Below are positions 32,868 through 43,679 of a DNA stretch of 64,000 bases, piece by piece (the first letter of the stretch is position 1; every line of letters starts with the position of its first letter). The notes under the pieces were generated by a model. That model was not told the DNA's origin and did not search any database. It saw only the letters and a list, made by a program, of their open reading frames with translations. Source of the DNA: Lineus longissimus (Eukaryota > Nemertea > Pilidiophora > Heteronemertea > Lineidae); the NCBI RefSeq assembly GCF_910592395.1, contig NC_088311.1, positions 15,690,501 through 15,754,500 of the forward strand, given 5' to 3'. The position numbers were made by a program, and so were the translations under genes.

Positions 32868-34165
32868 ACGGCCAAGGGCCGCTGTGCTCACCGTACAGAT
32901 ATTTGGTGGTTAGAAAATCCATCCTGGTTAAGAAACATGCTACATGTATAGTATATAGGTCAAACCAACGGCAGTATCACATGTGTGTATCATTGCTTGG
33001 TGTATTACCATAAAAATATCATCGAAAACAAGTTGGTTATACGCGAGATATTGCACTTTTTACCTTTTTTAGTTTAGCCTCCTGGTGGCCAAGTCAAGAA
33101 TCAGATCGGATCGAAATTCAATGTCCGAGGTAACATGACGTAGAGAGTCATGTGTACCAAATTTTAAGTTCATAGCTTTAGCGGTTAAGAAACGTACCAT
33201 AGTTACACTCAAACGGCCAATTTAAGCCATTTGACATCTGTGACCTTGAAAACTAGGTCAAATCAAAACCCTGATATGCGATTTATCCTTCCGAGGAAAA
33301 ACTCATATAAAAGTTTTATCGAAAACAGGTCACTCGTAAGAGAGATATCACACTTTTCAGGTTTCCACTTCTGGCACCCTGGTGGCCAAGTAAAGAATCA
33401 GATTGGAGCAAAATTCGTTGTCAGAGGTAACATGACATAGGGAGTCATGTGTACTAATTTTCAAGTTCATAACTTCAGCGGTTAAGAAACATGCCATAGT
33501 TACACTCAAACGGCCAATTTCCACCATTTGACATCTGTGACCTTGAAAATTAGGTCAAATCAAAAACCCGTAGGACATGTGATGTATCCTTGCTGGGAAT
33601 ACCTACAATACAAATATCGTTGAAAACAAGTCACTTATAAGCAAGATACTGCACTTTTTACCTTTTTTAGTTTTTGCGTCTGCTGGCCAAGTCTAGAATC
33701 AGATCAGACCGATTCGGTGTCAGCGTCAGAAATTCGGTGTCAGCGGTTATATTACATAGGGAGTCATGTGTACCTAATTTCAAGTTCATAGCTTAAGTGG
33801 TTAAGAAACGTGCCATAGTTACACTGATTTACGTCACTTGACCTCTGTGACCTTGAAAATTAGGTCAAATCAAAAACCCGTATCATATATGATGTATCCT
33901 TGTTTACCATAATAATTTTAGCGAAAACGAGTCGCTTCTAAGCAAGATATCACACTTTTTAGGTTTTAACTTTTGGCCCCCTGGTGGCCGAATCGAGAAT
34001 GAGATCGACCGAAAGTCAGTGTCAGAGGTCCCAGGATTGACCAGGTTTTCAAGTTCATTGTCCTTGCGGTTAAGAAACGTACCGCTGTTTTTGAAACAGG
34101 ACACAGACGACGACGCAGATGACGGACACTGCGGTGTTGTATAGACTCCCCTACCGTGAGCCAAA
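32868..34165 (+). repeat. Dispersed repeat containing about four 300 bp tandem units
   Basis: The head is GGCCAAGGGCCGCTGTGCTCACC and the tail GACGACGCAGATGACGGACA. The body has CTGGTGGCCAAGTC-type words at about 33084, 33381, 33680 and 33981, a spacing of about 300 bp. Each unit also carries GGTTAAGAAACGT.CCAT, and three of them carry TGACCTTGAAAA(C/T)TAGGTCA (33241, 33538, 33848). Units are roughly 75-85% alike by eye. It is followed within about 100 bp by the 34271 palindrome. Confidence 0.75.
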
Positions 34166-34270
34166 AAGGATATATTGCATTGGCTCGCCTCACCTGGCTG
34201 AAACAAACAGCAAAGTCCTTGAAAAGACAGGAGACGAGAAAAAACACAACCAGTTGAAAGTCCCCTGCTA

Positions 34271-35880
34271 TGAGGCGCCATGTGGGACTTTAATTGTTTC
34301 CCTAAATTATTTCAAATAATGTCATTGTTTCAAACAAAAAATGAACAAATCAGAAATTATTTCATCCAATAAAGTACGTTTTAGAAACAATTATTTTGTA
34401 TTCAAACCAGTGTTTTTATTTTTTAAACCATCGGTTTATTTTCAAACCAGGAAAACATACACAAATTGTTTCCATACCATAGTAGTTCTGCAAATCCATG
34501 GTTTGGAAACCATACCAAGTTGTCCTTTTTATTATTTCAAACCATGTGGATTCGCAAAGTCATTATTTCAATGGTTTACAAACCACGAATATGTGCGTAA
34601 AACATTCTTTGCATCCCATGAAAAATTGTATACGCTACAAACTTGTGGTATGCATATAATTGTTTTACGCAGCCACGGGCGCCATGTGGGAATTAAATTA
34701 TTTGACGAAATCATTTGAAATAAGCAAATTATATCGAAATAAATGAGTGAACGAAGTCAAGATTATTTCCAAACCATAAATTTGCTTATTCCAATTGTAT
34801 TCAAACCATTTACTGTTCCTAGTTAGTCGCTTAGCTTGAGTTTGAACTGAATAAAACCCGTCTACTGCGCAAACCATGTGCGCATACCATGAACGTAGTT
34901 TTGCTTGGATGGAAACAATGACTTTTGGAAGTGATTGGATGGAAACAATTAGAGTTCGTGTTTTCATGGTTTGAAAAAACCTTGCTGGGATGCAAATAAT
35001 CAACATTAGATGAGTACAATTAGATTGTATACAAATAATTTCGTGCATACTTTCATGATTTGAAACAATTAGTTTGTTAAAGTGATAGTTTGGAAATAAT
35101 GATTTTGTGCGTGATTGTTTATCATCCAATGCAATGGACAATTTCCTGGTTTGAGAAACCATGACTTTTTTAATTTTGATTATTTAACAAACCATCATTT
35201 CGAGACAGTTTGATTATTTGAAACCACGGATATTCAGAAAATGTATTATTTGAAAACAATAAAGTTACGTTGTTTGATTGGATGAATATAATCAAAAGAG
35301 AGCAAATTCATTGTTTGAAACAATATCGATAGGAACAGTAAATGGTTTGAATACAATTGGAATAAGCAAATTTATGGTTTGGAAATAATCTTGACTTCGT
35401 TCACTCATTTATTTCGATATAAATTGCTTATTTCAAATGATTTCGTCAAATAATTTAATTCCCACATGGCGCCCGTGGCTGCGTAAAACAATTATATGCA
35501 TACCACAAGTTTGTAGCGTATACAATTTTTCATGGGATGCAAAGAATGTTTTACGCACATATTCGTGGTTTGTAAACCATTGAAATAATGACTTTGCGAA
35601 TCCACATGGTTTGAAATAATAAAAAGGACAACTTGGTATGGTTTCCAAACCATGGATTTGCAGAACTACTATGGTATGGAAACAATTTGTGTATGTTTTC
35701 CTGGTTTGAAAATAAACCGATGGTTTCAAAAATAAAAACGCTGGTTTGAATACAAAATAATTGTTTCTAAAACGTACTTTATTGGATGAAATAATTTCTG
35801 ATTTGTTCATTTTTTGTTTGAAACAATGACATTATTTGAAATAATTTAGGGAAACAATTAAAGTCCCACATGGCGCCTCA
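34271..35880. mobile_element. 1.6 kb fold-back element with 551 bp arms
   Basis: Arms 34271-34821 and 35330-35880 are inverted copies differing at only a few bases. The ends are TGAGGCGCCATGTGGGACTT, flanked by TA on each side (34269-34270 and 35881-35882), consistent with a TA target duplication. Mirror-image 125-codon frames (34341-34718 + and 35433-35810 -) are by-products of the palindrome and differ at two residues. The element is filled with short degenerate copies of TGGWTTGRAAACAAT (or its complement ATTGTTTCAAACCA) spaced about 20-35 bp. The motif also fills the 508 bp loop (for example 34906, 34936, 34967 and 34986). No transposase is visible and the superfamily is unknown. Confidence 0.88.
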
Positions 35881-35882
35881 TA

Positions 35883-36899
35883 CCCTGCTGCCAATCATTT
35901 ATTATTTTCATTGGCACCCCTGAAGGAAGCCTTAGTTGCAAATCATGAATAGTCATAGATTACGGTCAAGAAAGCAATATGGTCAAGAAAGCAATATGGT
36001 CAATTTACACAATTTGAACTTTAACACAAGGAGCAAGGTAATAGTAATATCATGGTTGTTTATTCAATGTAATGTGTATGGTTTGATTAAACCGTTTAAT
36101 GATACCCATCATTAAATTTAACTGAGATGTCGACCTACACAACACATCACTGAAGTTTCACCAAAAAAATAACCACTTGTTCTGATTCAATCGCATCCAC
36201 TGGGTCATTGCAAGATTTACTGACCTAGATCTATGTGACCTTGAGAAGTATGTCAAACTCAAAGTCCAGGTGTTGTGCGTCAATGTACATTTACCAACAA
36301 CTTTAACCAATGATAAACCTATAAAATGGACAAATCTCATCTCAACGTCACAATTCTTCAGTACAGCAAAGTATTTTTTTACTGAAGATGTCCCGAGATC
36401 GTTAAAATGCAATCCATTCTGAGACATCAGAGGAGCTTCTAAGAACAAGGTTTAGGGACGGATCAACAATACCATTCGTTATCACCATATTGAAAACTAC
36501 CATGCTTAGTTGCTTGTGATTCCCCTTGACCAAAACTAAGTCTAGGTAAGTGATCAGTTTGCGAGTGGGTTATGCTGATGAAAATGCAGCTTGCAAATAC
36601 ATGTTGAAGAAGATGTGCTGAAATTGTGTCCAGTAAGGTCTTATGATGAAAGACGCCCGGACTCTAAGCTCCACACACTGACTGAGGAGGATTTCTTAAT
36701 GGCCAAGTGGCTGGCGTATTGGCCCAGAGCTGGAAGTTCAGCAGTGTTAGGTACTAAAACATTAAACATATCTCCTGTAATTTTCAGTACAGTGGCTATA
36801 TGACTTAGGGTAACAATATTTAGATGCACAGTATGAGTAATTTCAATTTTCTTTAAAAAATGTGACCCTAATAAATTTTGGAATAGAAGCCTAGGGACT
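35883..36899. other. No supported gene; part of a TGACCT-type repeat
   Basis: TGACCTTGAGAAGTATGTCA at 36236-36255 shows that a member of the same dispersed family as 31.8-34.2 kb lies here. A 96-codon minus frame (36448-36158) overlaps it and is not supported. A short tandem (GGTCAAGAAAGCAATAT, twice) is at about 35960-36000. Confidence 0.45.
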
Positions 36900-37190
36900 G
36901 AAAAAATATATATATATATATAACGAGTCTTGTATAGCGCAGTATCCGATCCATTAGGATCGCTCAAAGCGCTGCATCACTGCTAATGAAGGCTTCAGAA
37001 AAGAGGAAATGTTTCAAGGAACGTTTGAAAGGAACAATGTCTTGGATGTTTCTGATAGTTGCTGGAAGTTTATTCCACATTTTTGGTACACCAATAGAAA
37101 AAGCTCTAGTTCCTATTGATTGCACCTTTGCTCTGGGAGGTTGAAGGAGATTAACACTTTGCCACATGATTATGCTCCCGCTGAACGAAG
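36900..37190 (-). mobile_element. LINE 3' fragment (CR1/L2-like)
   Basis: The minus strand from 37167 encodes the C-terminal end of a non-LTR reverse transcriptase: LLQPPRAKVQSIGTRAFSIG, VPKMWNKLPATIRNI and FKRSLKHFLFSEA. It is followed by a 3' untranslated block (CAAAGCGCT...CGATCCTAATGG read on the minus strand) and a TATATATATA tail at about 36905-36922. It is 5'-truncated to under 300 bp. The frame is intact over this short stretch. Confidence 0.85.
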
Positions 37191-38426
37191 TTGAGATGGG
37201 GACAGTTTATTCTTAGCTGGTTTCTGTGTCCATGCTGGTGTCGGCGTCCACTCAATAAATGAAGCAACAAACTTTCTTTAACTCACAGTTTGCATTCGAT
37301 TAACAGTTGCCAAAATCATTGTCATCTGCAAATTATATACTTTCTGTGCATTGGCATTGCGACTAGGTGTCAGGAAGTTGAGTTGAGTATCGTGGAAACG
37401 TCGGGAGTTCGAGAAGTCAGGGAGTGTGCGAATTGGTAGTCAGTGAGCTGTGCTGCCTCCGAAGGACTACGACGTTGGTTTAGTATTTCTGTGGTGTGGT
37501 AGGACTGTCAGTGACAGGGACATTTTGTGGGGTGGTAGGACTGTGAGTGACAATAATTTTTGGTAAAGAAGTTGGTCAAATTGATGTAAATGTGCATATG
37601 TATATAGATTGCTTTGTTCCTTTGTTTTCATTTTACAACAAAACTTGTACTTACACTTTCAGCATTGTTTTCCTTGCTTGTTGACCAGACCCCTAGCATA
37701 GCCCAAACCCCGCTCCGTCACAATGGAACCAGAAGTGGGGTCTGGTCATTCAGTTATAGCAAATTTGCTAGAAGGTACTTTTTGTGGTATTTTGCTATAG
37801 GAAGCAAAGTTGAAATGAAGTTAGTCGCTTAGGTGCAATCTATTGTTACATTGTTACATTGTATATCTTGTTCAATACTGAGAGTGAATCTTGTGTGAGT
37901 GAAAGGAAAGATGTTACCTAAAGGTTTAGAGAAACTAATAGAGAGTTTGAGATCCGCAACGTAGTGGAAAACTTATACGAATACTTCTATCTTTTTTGCC
38001 GAATATGTCATCAAATATGGGGCTGATATTTTCCCCTCTTAAGCCCTACATTAGTCGAATCTTCCACCCTCGATTAAAATGCCGTGGCTGGTACGGTGGT
38101 TTACTCAGATAACACAGCTGCTATAAATAAAAAAGACTACATAAGCACACATCTAATAATAACCACCCACAGATAACCACAACCGGAGAAAAAACCCGGT
38201 TTTGTTGGCCCTTTTCTGCATTCAATCCGTCACATTCCATCCTCTTGCAAACAGGGCCTACAACATTACTTTTCCGTATGCATGTTTCTGACCCTGTTGA
38301 ATTCCGTGTTGGCCGCGAAAAAAAACGAGGACTGCATTTTGATATCAAGCCAACCTGTAAGGCAGGTCAGGAAAGTCCGATTTCATACATCTAATACACT
38401 ACAACTTTGTATACCTTCTTTACTGT
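37191..38426. other. No supported gene
   Basis: Contains a short direct repeat (GGTGGTAGGACTGT, at about 37496 and 37533). I see no terminal repeats and no ORF with recognisable content. Confidence 0.45.
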
Positions 38427-38438
38427 AACCGAGGTTGA

Positions 38439-38879
38439 GTGAGACAAACATACTCAATATGGCGGATCAAGCTCATTGCATGTGACAACTGCAACATTTG
38501 GTACCATAAATCCTGCCTTGAACTCTGCTCAGCTGAATACAATAGACTACCAAACGAAGGCTCCAATGTCATATGGATCTGTGTGAAGTGCAACTCGGGA
38601 ACTATAGCTGTAGCATATTCAGCTAGTTCATCATCACCACTGCCAACCAATTTGATGATCTTGCCCACCACTGTGCAACACCTGGGTCAAGAAACCAACG
38701 TACCAGACTTTGATCAAGCCCCACCTCCACTCCAGGGAATACCTCTCACATCAGCTCTCCTGGATCTTCCTTCTCCCCCACATCGCCCCGAACTTCACCA
38801 AAGGGCCACCCAGGAAGGTCTACTCCAATTAACAAGACCAACTGGGAAAGCATCAGGAACGAGACTGACACATTCCTGA
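38439..38879 (+). pseudogene. LINE ORF1 fragment with PHD finger
   Basis: The beginning of this 146-codon frame encodes IACDNCNIWYHKSCLELCSA and ends the finger with WICVKCN, giving C-x2-C...H-x2-C...C-x2-C spacing (about 38472-38594). The N-terminal Cys pair of a full PHD finger is missing upstream. A Pro/Ser-rich linker follows. PHD-type fingers are characteristic of ORF1 in CR1/L2-type elements, where they may bind nucleic acid or chromatin. The frame is open, but the protein is truncated at both ends. Confidence 0.75.
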
Positions 38880-40662
38880 AGAGCTTCCTAGCTGCTGCTG
38901 ACCAGAACGATGTGGGATAGAACTGGACGTCCATCAAGTCCCAACTACAAAAAAGGACGGACCGGTACATTCCTTCTTGCCTCAAACTGACAAACAGTCT
39001 CGCACAAACCAATTGTGGTTCACCAAAGCAAACAGATGCCAATCTAACAGCTCCTGCATTGCCCCACTGCTGAAAAACGGAAAACTCCACCCGAATCCTC
39101 AGGACAAGGCCAACATCTGCAATGCCCAATTCTGTTCCGTTTTCACAGAGGACACCCATGATAACAAACCAAACACAACACCCCACCAGTCCCCACAATT
39201 GGAGCCCTGGGCATCACTGCAGGAGGAGTGGAAAACTGCTGTCCAAAGTGAACGAGAGGAAGGCTTCAGGCCTAGACCTGATCGCCAACAGACAATTGCA
39301 TGAACTCGCCCCGCAGCTCTCCCACATCCTGGCATTCCTATTCAACCAATCGCTAAAATCAGGATCACTACCCAAGGATTGGAAAGATGCCAATATTGCC
39401 CCAGCATTTAAGAAGGACAAACGGAACAACCCGGCCAATTACTGCCCGATCTCCCCAACCTGCGTGTGTGCAAAACTGATGGAGCATATAATCGTCCACC
39501 ACATGACGGGCCACCTCGAATCACAACAAGTACTGACCCCCCTACAACATGGCTTCAGAGCGAGGAGATTGTGTACAACACAACTCGTTACCACCATCAC
39601 CCACCTGCTTGGCATCTACGACCAAGGGGTACAGACCGACGCAATCATCCTAGACTTCTCCAAGGCCTTCGATGTTGTGTCGCACCGGAAGCTCCTTACC
39701 AAACTGGACCATTACAGCATCAGAGGCGACCTCCTGAAATGGATTTCCAGCTTCCTCACTGCCCGCACACAACAGGTGGTAGTCAACGGCAAGGCATCTT
39801 CCAAAGAAAAGTAAAATATGACTAGGATCTATACTGTTCCTTTGCTATATCAATGACACTACCAACAACATCACGTCATTCATCAGACTATTTGATGAGA
39901 TGCCCTCCTGTACAGACCGATACGAACAATCCAACGGACCATATAGCACTCCAAGAAGACCTGGAGAAACCCGAACAATGGGCAAAAAGCTGGAGCATGA
40001 GCTTCAACCCACGGAAATGCCACTCAATGAGCATCACCAAGCCTCGATCCACCAAGATATCATACTTCTACAACCTCTGTGGAGTCACGCTTTCATCAGT
40101 TTCCAGCAGCCCCTACCTTGGAGTCCTCATCAGTGACGATCTCAACTTCCGCCAGCACATCGACAAGACCACAACCAAGGCTAGCCGTACACTCCGGTTC
40201 TCAAGCAGAATTCTGCACTCGTGCCCTCAGAAGCTGCGCGAACTGGCATACTAGACGATGTGCCGGTCAAACATCGAATACGTCTCACAGATATGGGAAC
40301 AAAACGACAACAGCACAGAGGCTTCCAACATTGAGCGCACCCAAAGAAGGGCAGCGCGATTTGTAACGGGGGAACACCAGCCGACAGAAAGCGTCACACA
40401 GCTCATGAGTGACCTAAACTGGGAACCACTCGCATAAAGACTAAAAAACCATCGCCTGACACTAATGTTTCAAATCATAAACAATGAAGTCCAAGTCCAA
40501 CTAGACCAAAACCTTATAAAACCCGGCAGAAGTAAAACTGACGTGTGCAAGAGACCTTTTATCTTCCGAACAGTAAGTGAATGGAACAACTTAAGTTACG
40601 ACGCCCGCGGAGCTACATCATCCGCAGCGCTTAGGGTATGTCTACCCAAGGCATGCTACTAA
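38820..40662 (+). pseudogene. LINE ORF2 reverse transcriptase (broken)
   Basis: The frame shifts at least three times. Recognisable blocks are KASGLDLIANRQLHELAPQL (about 39260-39320), LPKDWKDANIAPAFKKD (about 39368-39418), NYCPISPTCVCAKLMEHI (about 39437-39490), HGFRARRLCTTQL (about 39550-39588), IILDFSKAFDVVSHRKLL (about 39643-39696, first catalytic Asp retained) and, after a shift, thumb and C-terminal blocks with RTQRRAARFV (about 40340-40368) and FIFRTVSEWNNL (about 40559-40594). The YADD box region at about 39888-39905 reads LFDEMP, so the catalytic Asp pair is disrupted by an indel. Confidence 0.85.
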
Positions 40663-40760
40663 TCTTCCTCCTCCGTATGCGCCCCCCCCCCCTTGGTTTT
40701 AATACGTCAACAGACAGACAACAAAGGACTTAAAGAACAAGAACAAAGAAGAAGAAGAGT

Positions 40761-41390
40761 TTCAATACGGGTTATTGTGGGCTCAAGTTGTTTATAAGCC
40801 TGATGAAATATATTCCTCCCATTCTTCTGAAAATCCTCCACGCCGCAAAAGCGGCATGGCTGCGTATACACTCCAAAACCAACAAGATTTGGTCAGTGAA
40901 AACTTGCAGAAAGATTGCTCGCTCTAAATCTGGGAATCTCTAAGAAATCACATGCTATCATTAGGCTCTTCTCATGGTGGATGCACCCCAGCCGTAAACA
41001 CACACGGTTAAATTACTACAAGACACAACTTACCTCAAGAATTCACATACGAATTTAAGAAAGTCAGAGTTTTCAAGTTTAAAGGCCATGACTCCTGCGT
41101 TTATGATTGCATGACATGTACAGATCCTCAAAGAGTAGACTTAAAGCTCCGCATTAAATCAAGTTTGATCAAAATTGAAGCACCCAGTCCAGAGATAAAG
41201 CAAGATTAACTGTTTTGTTTACATGTTATATAACAGCCTTGGTTAGGTTTCTAAGTGAAGTCAGGCGGCAAGTTTACTGACATAGATCAGACTGATGTTT
41301 GATTTCTTACTATAATGGTATAAATTTGTCTGTATTACCTTACCCTATTATAGGGTATATCGAAGGTTAGAATTAGAAATACAGACTAAC
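40761..41390. other. No supported gene
   Basis: AT-rich sequence after the LINE tail. No terminal repeats or ORFs were noted. Confidence 0.45.
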
Positions 41391-41489
41391 AGACTTCATA
41401 TATCAATTTTAAGAGCATTCATTGATATTTGTCCTCCCATAGACTTCATATATCAATTTTAAGAGCATTCATTGATATTTGTCCTCCCA
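41391..41489. repeat. 50 bp tandem duplication, nearly perfect
   Basis: Two adjacent 50 bp units start AGACTTCATATATCAATTTT and end TTTGTCCTCCCA. They look identical over their full length, so the duplication is recent. Confidence 0.95.
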
Positions 41490-42917
41490 AGTAGGGCAGC
41501 AGCCTGATCTACATCACAACTTTTGCTGAACCCGCCGCCTGGCTCTAACAAGCCAGTTGCTAGCCTGATTAGGTAATCAAGTTGTCAAACACATAAATGG
41601 CTATATCTTCAAAATGGATGGAGCTAATTGCAATGGGTTTTCTGTATTGTATAAAGTGTTAGGTACACTTTTGAAATCGTCTTACAGCAGAAAATGGCAA
41701 AATACCTGGAGTTATGGCCTTTAAGGAAGCTTTTACGAGCTTTCGCGGTTTAAAACAAATCTATCAATACATATGCATACATACATCACACGGACAGCCG
41801 GGGGAATAAAATGGAACCACCACTCTAGGCGGAGTTCATCAGGACATTGAGGGAGTAAGTATGTATCGAGGGAAATGGCCTGATATTGTCAGGATGGTCA
41901 AATTCTTATAAGCGGGCATTAGCTAAATACAAAACTCATGACAAGACTCTGTCTCCATTGTCTGCTGTCATCGTCATCGATCAGCGTCGAGTCTATTACA
42001 TAATCGTGTTTCTGTACATGGAGACGAACAAATACAACGCAAGAAGAGTTTTAGGGATATGAAACGAACTGCCACCAAAAACTTGCTTTTTCTTTTGTTT
42101 ATTCCGCTCTGATTTCAAAACCATTCGCATCATTTAAATTTTATCACAAGTAGGGATCTGGTAGAAAAATGAGTTTGATCAACAATTTGCCTTTAAAATG
42201 TAGTATAACCGTATATCCGTTGATAAATCGAAATCGACACAAAGGCGAAGCCGGTGATGTCATCACTATCGGCCGATTTCATCTTGGACCCGAGGGTAGA
42301 GTCGGAGTGCCACGTGGTATAATCCAAAGATCTCTTAGCTCTGTTAATTTAGATTAAAAAGAATTCCCGTTAACCAACACAATGGTCCATGTTAACATAA
42401 TCATAGTAATTCGCTAAAATATCGCGCGTTAGTATGGCGAGCTGTAATTGGCCACTAGGACATGGTGGAATCCAATCCGCATTCATTTTACATTATTACG
42501 AATTTTTCATCAAATACATGTAAGTAGGAGTTCTCTCAAGTCATTTTTCTCATACGTTCCAGCGTACGCAGACTGTTTAAGTATGCGTATAAATTTTGCT
42601 ATAAGTCGCGGATCTCAACCTCTCTATTGTCACGATTGTTGATATTCCAACAGGCACATTAAAATTGTTAAAACAATATTAGTTCATTCAAAGTACAATA
42701 AGTGTCACTAGCAGTACAAAGCCTGTGAAAGAAAAATTGTACTATGTTGCCTGAGGTCTACACTAGTGCACTTGACTGACTTTTAATGATCTAGTGGGTT
42801 ATCTAGTTCTTGCAAGGTGTCACAGAATTCAGGAAGGACCAGCTCATTGCTATGACTCTAGTCCTATAAGAAGTTAAAATCTTCCGGCATTGAGACTTTC
42901 AGCGACCTTGACGTTAA
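41490..42917. other. No supported gene
   Basis: Holds a 62-codon frame at 42169-42357 (+) with a compact RHKGEAGDVITIGRFHLGPE stretch of protein-like composition but no recognised domain or splice signals. Otherwise featureless. Confidence 0.4.
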
Positions 42918-43301
42918 GGGTTGACCATAGGTACCGGCCATTTTGGCTAGACCTTAAAATCCTAAAGCAATTAAAACTTATTCAAAACATAGTGAATGGT
43001 AATTTGAAGGGCTGAAGTCTGTTCTTTATTTTCCAGAGAAAAGCCTACAGGGCCCATTTGTTCAAAAGCACAAAAGTAACCTTATCCTTGACGGTTACGT
43101 TAAGTATCCTTAAGGACGTTATCTCTTTCAGTTAAACCCATTCAAATTTTCACGTTAATACGTAACGTCCCTGTTAAAGCTAACATGGTTTTGAACAACC
43201 CAGCCCAGGGTTTTAAATGAGCATTTGGATCATTTAGAAAGACTATTAATTGCTTTAGGATTTTGAGGTGTAGCCAAAATGGCGGTACCTATGGTCAACC
43301 C
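42918..43301. mobile_element. 384 bp MITE with TTAA duplication
   Basis: The ends GGGTTGACCATAGGTACCG and CGGTACCTATGGTCAACCC are inverted (about 60 bp arms continuing through CCATTTTGGCTA and CCTAAAGCAATTAA). Both sides are flanked by TTAA (42914-42917 and 43302-43305). TTAA target duplication indicates a piggyBac or Kolobok mobiliser. There is no coding content. Confidence 0.88.
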
Positions 43302-43679
43302 TTAATGTTTCGAAAACACTCTAGATTCATTGTCAAATAGAAACATTCATTATATATTGTTTAAACAGATTAAATACCGCTCAAAGCTTTTAAAAGCATT
43401 AGGGTAAGTTTGTTTTCGTCGAATGAGGACCGTTCAATATGCAAAATCGAGGTACACTGATATCCACTAGCATACACTATGTAGATACATAGTAGTGGAG
43501 TTTACCTAATCACAAGCGGCACCACTTGTTCCCATTGCTCTCCGCTCATACTAAGTATTTGGGAAATCAGGCATATGATCACTGCATCCAATGATGCACA
43601 TTATCTCTTTTTAACACCTTAAATGTCCACCTTCTCAATACCTTCCTCTCTCTTTCCCAATACTACCGACACTTCTTAA

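Larger units (their letters stand above)
38427..40760 (+). mobile_element. CR1/Rex1-like LINE, endonuclease deleted
   Basis: A PHD-finger ORF1 fragment (38439-38879) is followed directly by the linker and RT of ORF2 (about 38820-40662), then a GAACAAAGAAGAAGAAGAG tail (about 40741-40758). The APE endonuclease, usually about 230 codons between these parts, is missing. The copy therefore carries an internal deletion or derives from a template switch. Frameshifts and a degraded catalytic box show it is inactive. Confidence 0.85.

Noticed and set aside
34341-34718. 125-codon plus-strand ORF and its mirror at 35433-35810
   Set aside because: Both are the two arms of one palindrome. The product is low-complexity and built from the recurring motif, so the frames are by-products of the inverted repeat.
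42169-42357. 62-codon plus-strand frame with a Gly/His/Arg-rich segment
   Set aside because: Intriguing composition but isolated, with no splice signals or recognised family.
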